Source of the DNA: Rhizobium sp. WYJ-E13
GTDB lineage: Bacteria; Pseudomonadota; Alphaproteobacteria; Rhizobiales; Rhizobiaceae
DNA: 64,000 nucleotides
Reading direction: 5' to 3'
Assembly (NCBI RefSeq): GCF_018987265.1
Contig: NZ_CP076853.1
Coordinates: 2,170,001-2,234,000, forward strand
Notes under the pieces: generated by a model
Databases searched by the model: none
What the model saw: only the letters and a program-made list of their open reading frames with translations
Told to the model about the DNA's origin: nothing
Part shown: piece after piece, positions 60,544-64,000 of the stretch
How the letters are laid out: the number at the start of each line of letters is the position of its first letter
Position numbering within the stretch: the stretch's first letter is position 1
Translations under genes and position numbers: made by a program

Positions 60544-61755
60544 ATGAACAAACCCCTCATCGTCATCTTCACCGCCATCTGCCTCGATGCCGTCGGCATA
60601 GGGCTGATCTTCCCCATCCTGCCGCACCTGCTTCAGGAGGTGACGCGGACCGAGGACATCGCCGTCTATGTCGGCATCATGACCGCGCTCTATGCCGCCA
60701 TGCAGTTCGCCTTCGCCCCGGTGCTTGGGGGCCTCAGCGATACGATCGGCCGCCGTCCGGTACTCCTGATTTCGCTCGCCGGTGCGGCGGTCAATTACCT
60801 CATCATGGCCTTTGCGCCATCCCTCTCGCTGCTCTTCATCGGCCGCGCCATCGCCGGCCTCACCAGCGCCAATATGTCCGTCGCCTCGGCCTATATCACC
60901 GATATTTCGCCCGCCGATCAGCGCGCCCGCCGCTTCGGCCTCACCAACGCCATGTTCGGCGCCGGCTTCATCATCGGCCCCGTTCTCGGCGGGTTACTCG
61001 GCGATTACTGGCTGCGCCTGCCCTTCATCGCCGCTGCAGTGCTCAACGCCTGCAACCTGCTGCTCGCCCTCTTCGTCCTGCCGGAATCTCGACCACTTGA
61101 ATCTCGGGTGCCGTCGCGCCGGAAGCTCGATCTCGCCGCGCTGAATCCGCTCCGGCCGCTGAAACGGATCGTCTCGATGAAAGGCCTGCTGCCCATCGTA
61201 TCCGTCTATTTCGTCTTCAGCGCCGCCGGCGAATCCTACGGCACCTGCTGGGCGCTCTGGGGCTTCGACACATTCGGCTGGAACGGTGTCTCAATCGGCC
61301 TGTCGCTCGGCGCCTTCGGCATCTGCCAGACGGTCTGCCAAGCCTTCCTGCCGGAGCCGGCAACCCGGTTGCTCGGGGAGCGCTGGTCGGTCATGACAGG
61401 CATCGCCTGCGCCTCGATCGCCCTGTCAGTCATGGCCTTAGCAAACCAGGGCTGGATGATCTTCGCCATCATGCCGGTCTTCACCCTGGTCGGCATCGGC
61501 AACCCAGCCTTCCAGGCGCTCGCCACAAGGCAGGTCGAACCCGACCGGCAGGGCGAGCTGCAAGGCGTGCTCGCCTCCACCGTCAGCCTCGCATCCATTA
61601 TCGCCCCACTCGGGTTTTCATCGCTCTATTTCATGACGCGAGAGAATTGGCCGGGCGGTATCTGGCTGTCGGTGATCGCCCTCTATGCGATTGCGGTGCC
61701 GCTGGTGCTCATCAGCACGAGAACCGCTGGCACCTTACGGACACTACAGAATTGA
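60544..61755 (+). CDS. TCR/Tet-type MFS efflux transporter
   Basis: A 403-residue, 12-helix transporter of the DHA1/tetracycline-efflux type. Motif A is seen in PVLGGLSDTIGRRPVLL, after FTAICLDAVGIGLIFPILPH in helix 1. The motif after helix 4 reads YITDISPADQRARRFGL. Resemblance to Tet pumps does not prove tetracycline as substrate. Under control of the TetR regulator upstream, by position. Start ATG at 60544; an in-frame upstream codon at 60532 overlaps the oxidoreductase stop. Confidence 0.92.
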   Translation: MNKPLIVIFTAICLDAVGIGLIFPILPHLLQEVTRTEDIAVYVGIMTALYAAMQFAFAPVLGGLSDTIGRRPVLLISLAGAAVNYLIMAFAPSLSLLFIGRAIAGLTSANMSVASAYITDISPADQRARRFGLTNAMFGAGFIIGPVLGGLLGDYWLRLPFIAAAVLNACNLLLALFVLPESRPLESRVPSRRKLDLAALNPLRPLKRIVSMKGLLPIVSVYFVFSAAGESYGTCWALWGFDTFGWNGVSIGLSLGAFGICQTVCQAFLPEPATRLLGERWSVMTGIACASIALSVMALANQGWMIFAIMPVFTLVGIGNPAFQALATRQVEPDRQGELQGVLASTVSLASIIAPLGFSSLYFMTRENWPGGIWLSVIALYAIAVPLVLISTRTAGTLRTLQN

Positions 61756-62070
61756 TCCGCGCGCGGCTGAGATGGGGTGGAAAGCGGACAGTCGGCTTGC
61801 CATTGGGTTCTCGGGAGCACTCGCCATTCGGCGTCGTAGAGGAAACTCTTCGGAGCTCGATTGGAAGCTTTGTGATAGGCGGTGGCAGATGCTCTTCCAT
61901 AAGGAACGATTGTTCCAGAATATGTCGCCGGTTTAGTCGCGGAGCGCAACAAAGTCGTGGGTCTTGACCGTCTCACGCAAATTCTGCATTTTGAAGATAG
62001 CGCTACGTAGGGTGCACCGGCCTTTGAGCCGACTGGGCAACGCCCGCCTACAACTTCAAAGGTAGCGCTT
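61756..62070. other. Intergenic stretch, possible relic
   Basis: About 315 bases between the Tet-like pump and the VOC gene. A frame ending in TAG at about 62008-62010 reads VPEYVAGLVAERNKVVGLDR and then LTQILHFEDSAT; it lacks a start and may be the end of a decayed gene. Nothing else is recognised. Confidence 0.35.
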
Positions 62071-62718
62071 ATGCCGAATCTCGAAAACCTCAAGAAGCAA
62101 GCCAAGCAGTATTTGCGGTGGCATCGCGAGCGGTATTATCCAGTCGCGGCCCATATCCGCGCTGCTTTGCCACGATTTCAACACCTCGACGATAATCAGA
62201 TATTGGAATCCAGTTTCAAGCTGAATGACGCGCAAGAACTTGTCGCGCGTCAATTGGGATTCGAGGGGTGGCTGGCGCTCAAGTCAGGAGCCCATGGCAT
62301 GACCAATCAAAGCAAACAGACCGCATCCCACCCGGTTCTGAGTTCTGTCTCCGCGCAACTCTTCGTCTCCGACATCAAAGCGTCGTGTGAATTCTTCACC
62401 GACAAACTCGGCTTCGCGCTCGACTTTGTTTACGGCGACCCTCCATTCTACGGACAGGTTGTTCGTGACAACGCGCGCCTCGCTCTGAGGCTAGTTTGCG
62501 AGCCTGTGTTTGTCGGCGACATCCGACAACGCGAACATCTGCTCTCCGCCTCGATCACGGTCGACACCGCCAGTGAGATCAAGCGACTCTTTCTGGATTT
62601 CCAAGCTGCCGGAGTGGATTTTCACCAGACGCTCAAGAAGGAGCCGTGGGGTGCCCGAAATTTCATTGTTAGGGACCCGGACGAAAATCTCATACTGTTT
62701 GCTGGTCCGGCCGACTAA
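62071..62718 (+). CDS. VOC-family (glyoxalase/bleomycin-resistance-like) protein
   Basis: A 215-residue protein. The first ~75 residues form a helical domain (LENLKKQAKQYLRWHRERYY, then NDAQELVARQLGFEGWLALK) seen ahead of VOC domains in rhizobia. The VOC part reads SAQLFVSDIKASCEFFTDKL and ends FIVRDPDENLILFAG. Metal ligands and activity are not certain. Stand-alone gene. Confidence 0.85.
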   Translation: MPNLENLKKQAKQYLRWHRERYYPVAAHIRAALPRFQHLDDNQILESSFKLNDAQELVARQLGFEGWLALKSGAHGMTNQSKQTASHPVLSSVSAQLFVSDIKASCEFFTDKLGFALDFVYGDPPFYGQVVRDNARLALRLVCEPVFVGDIRQREHLLSASITVDTASEIKRLFLDFQAAGVDFHQTLKKEPWGARNFIVRDPDENLILFAGPAD

Positions 62719-63026
62719 AGATATCTCAAATCTCTGAATACCGACCTAGATTGTCGCAGAATTCCCGAAATCTGCGACACGCTTTTCCGGTAGATCAATG
62801 TCAGGTCTTCGGCGGCTCGACTGAGCCGGCGAACGTCCGCAATAAAGGTCGATAGCTGACTTTCGTCAATACTTGGAAAGATGACCGCTTCGGGCGCGAT
62901 AGCTGCCATCGCCGCCCAGCCTCGATCGGGCCCTCGCAAGAAACGCGCCACGATCCCTTGAGGTCTTGACGTCACACATCCTTCATCTTCCGCAGCTAGG
63001 CAGGCCGAAATCCGGAGACTGTCCAT
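62715..63026 (-). CDS. Doubtful hypothetical protein
   Basis: A 103-residue frame starting MDSLRISACLAAEDEG. The middle (ESQLSTFIADVRRLSRAAED) looks protein-like, but there is no good ribosome binding site. Its start codon is the complement of the start of the next gene (the palindrome CCATGG). It could be a relic or spurious. Confidence 0.3.
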   Translation of the reverse strand: MDSLRISACLAAEDEGCVTSRPQGIVARFLRGPDRGWAAMAAIAPEAVIFPSIDESQLSTFIADVRRLSRAAEDLTLIYRKSVSQISGILRQSRSVFRDLRYL

Positions 63027-63657
63027 GGACTCGACCGCGCCAGCAAACCGCCCCAAAATCGCGGAGACCATCATCCACCCGACCGCCAGCATCAGGGATT
63101 CGAGCATCGGCACGTGCTGCGAAATCCTGGAAAATACCTCTCTGCACACGGTCGAACTCGGGGATTATTCCTATCTGGGGCAGCGCTGCATCGTCGGCGA
63201 TGCAACGATTGGAAAGTTCTGCGCCATTGCTGCCGAGGTCAGGATCGGCGCGCCCAATCACCCGATGGACCGCCCCTCCATGCACCGCTTCACCTATTGC
63301 CCGGAATATTACTCCGCGGATGCCGTGCGCGACCATTCCTTCTTCGCCGAACGAAAGGCAGATCGCGCCGTCATCGGTCATGACGTCTGGATCGGTCACG
63401 GGGTCATCGTGCTCCCCGGCGTCAAGGTTGGAGACGGCGCCGTACTCGCGGCAGGCGCAGTCGTCACCAAGGACGTCGAACCCTATACTGTTGTCGGCGG
63501 CGTTCCCGCCAAATTCATTCGCGAGCGGTTCTCGCCGACAGTCGCCGAAAAACTTGCCGCCATCGCCTGGTGGGACTGGCCATTCGAGACGATCATGGCG
63601 CGGCTTGCCGATTTTCAGTCCAGCGACATCGAGACCTTCTGCAAGCGCTGGGCTTAG
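63025..63657 (+). CDS. Phosphonate-metabolism-type hexapeptide acetyltransferase
   Basis: A 210-residue left-handed beta-helix transferase. The pattern from IHPTASIRDSSIGTCCEI through ELGDYSYLGQRCIVGDATIG, APNHPMDRPSMHRFTYC and HDVWIGHGVIVLPGVKVGDG to AWWDWPFETIMARLADF closely follows the phosphonate-associated group of this superfamily. The catalytic His is in NHPMDR. No phn genes are visible in the window, so the pathway link rests on the family alone; general CatB-like acetyltransferase is the alternative. Confidence 0.85.
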   Translation: MDSTAPANRPKIAETIIHPTASIRDSSIGTCCEILENTSLHTVELGDYSYLGQRCIVGDATIGKFCAIAAEVRIGAPNHPMDRPSMHRFTYCPEYYSADAVRDHSFFAERKADRAVIGHDVWIGHGVIVLPGVKVGDGAVLAAGAVVTKDVEPYTVVGGVPAKFIRERFSPTVAEKLAAIAWWDWPFETIMARLADFQSSDIETFCKRWA

Positions 63658-63687
63658 TACGTGTTTACCGAGGGAGACAGGCGGATC

Positions 63688-64000
63688 ATGAGCGACGAAA
63701 GACAAGAGCATAATGCAGCCTGCCACTGCGGCAGCGTCAAATTCCGGGTGCGGTTGGCAGACGAATTCAATACGATCCGCCGCTGCAACTGCTCCTACTG
63801 CCGCATGCGCGGCGCCATCGCCGTCTCGGCCGAGCTCAAGGATATCGAATTCGTCGAGGGCGAAGACAATCTGACGCTCTATCAATTCAATACCGGCACA
63901 GCGAAGCATTATTTCTGCAAGACCTGCGGCATCTACACTCATCATCAGCGCCGCTCGAATCCGAGCCAGTTCGGCATCAATGTCGCCTGCATCGAGGGCG
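63688..64000 (+). CDS. GFA/Mss4-like zinc protein, cut by the right edge
   Basis: The first 104 residues of a glutathione-dependent formaldehyde-activating-enzyme-family protein. Zinc-binding Cys residues are in ACHCGSVKF, RCNCSYCRMRG and FCKTCGIYTHH. The ATG at 63688 follows GGGAGACAGG. The frame is open at the window end, so the protein is incomplete. GFA-fold proteins are often of unknown substrate. Confidence 0.9.
   Translation, partial: MSDERQEHNAACHCGSVKFRVRLADEFNTIRRCNCSYCRMRGAIAVSAELKDIEFVEGEDNLTLYQFNTGTAKHYFCKTCGIYTHHQRRSNPSQFGINVACIEG

Noticed and set aside
61683..62105. Minus-strand 140-codon frame between the pump and VOC genes
   Set aside because: It overlaps the ends of two well-supported genes, has no ribosome binding site and shows no family resemblance.

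Overview
The window reads as chromosomal DNA of a Rhizobium-type alphaproteobacterium. It is GC-rich and densely packed. Its gene content is typical of rhizobia: an Lrp-controlled polar amino-acid ABC transporter, LysE, LysR, AraC and TetR regulators with partner enzymes, paired transglutaminase-like proteins and a CHASE2 cyclase. Several intergenic palindromic elements resemble ones I know from rhizobial genomes. No rRNA, tRNA, CRISPR array, transposase or integrase was found.

Layout. 0-2.2 kb: the end of an unknown gene, then an SDR/AraC pair. 2.4-9.5 kb: a membrane protein with an HlyD-type protein, then an Lrp regulator divergent from a four-gene ABC transporter followed by homocysteine S-methyltransferase, closed by a relic of an HlyD 3' end. 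9.6-15.8 kb: a LysR/reductase pair, LysE, a run of small genes and two transglutaminase-like proteins. 15.8-17.0 kb: two toxin-antitoxin modules back to back (RelBE/YafQ-like and HicAB-like). 17.2-18.8 kb: an acetyltransferase and a DUF1269 membrane protein. 19.0-24.9 kb: a phage- or satellite-like block with a CI-like repressor, a frameshifted small gene, a winged-helix protein, a P4-type primase/helicase and a GH108 endolysin. 25.1-28.5 kb: duplicated small lipoproteins, an internally duplicated periplasmic protein, a small gene under an apparent LexA box and a 25-residue membrane peptide.

28.7-38.1 kb: dusA, then an RND efflux locus with an outer-membrane factor, a two-component system, an adaptor and a pump. 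38.5-47.4 kb: an SDR, two small hypotheticals, and the most interesting locus. There a Pycsar-effector-like (DUF5706) membrane protein is divergent from a FecR-TPR-beta-barrel protein that is translationally coupled to a CHASE2 class III cyclase. 47.4-57 kb: an FAH-family hydrolase and a gamma-carbonic anhydrase, followed by accessory genes (DUF1223, cytochrome b/Mo-oxidoreductase, SDRs, TetR, HigBA, DHA2 efflux). Fragments of the carbonic anhydrase 3' part recur between these genes. 57-64 kb: a sulfatase broken by an in-frame stop, a TetR/quinone oxidoreductase/Tet-like MFS unit with clear operators, a VOC protein, a phosphonate-type hexapeptide transferase and a partial GFA-family protein.

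The second half is a mosaic of small regulator-plus-enzyme or regulator-plus-pump units, with several relics of gene 3' ends between them. Product names come from motif recognition by eye; no database search was run.
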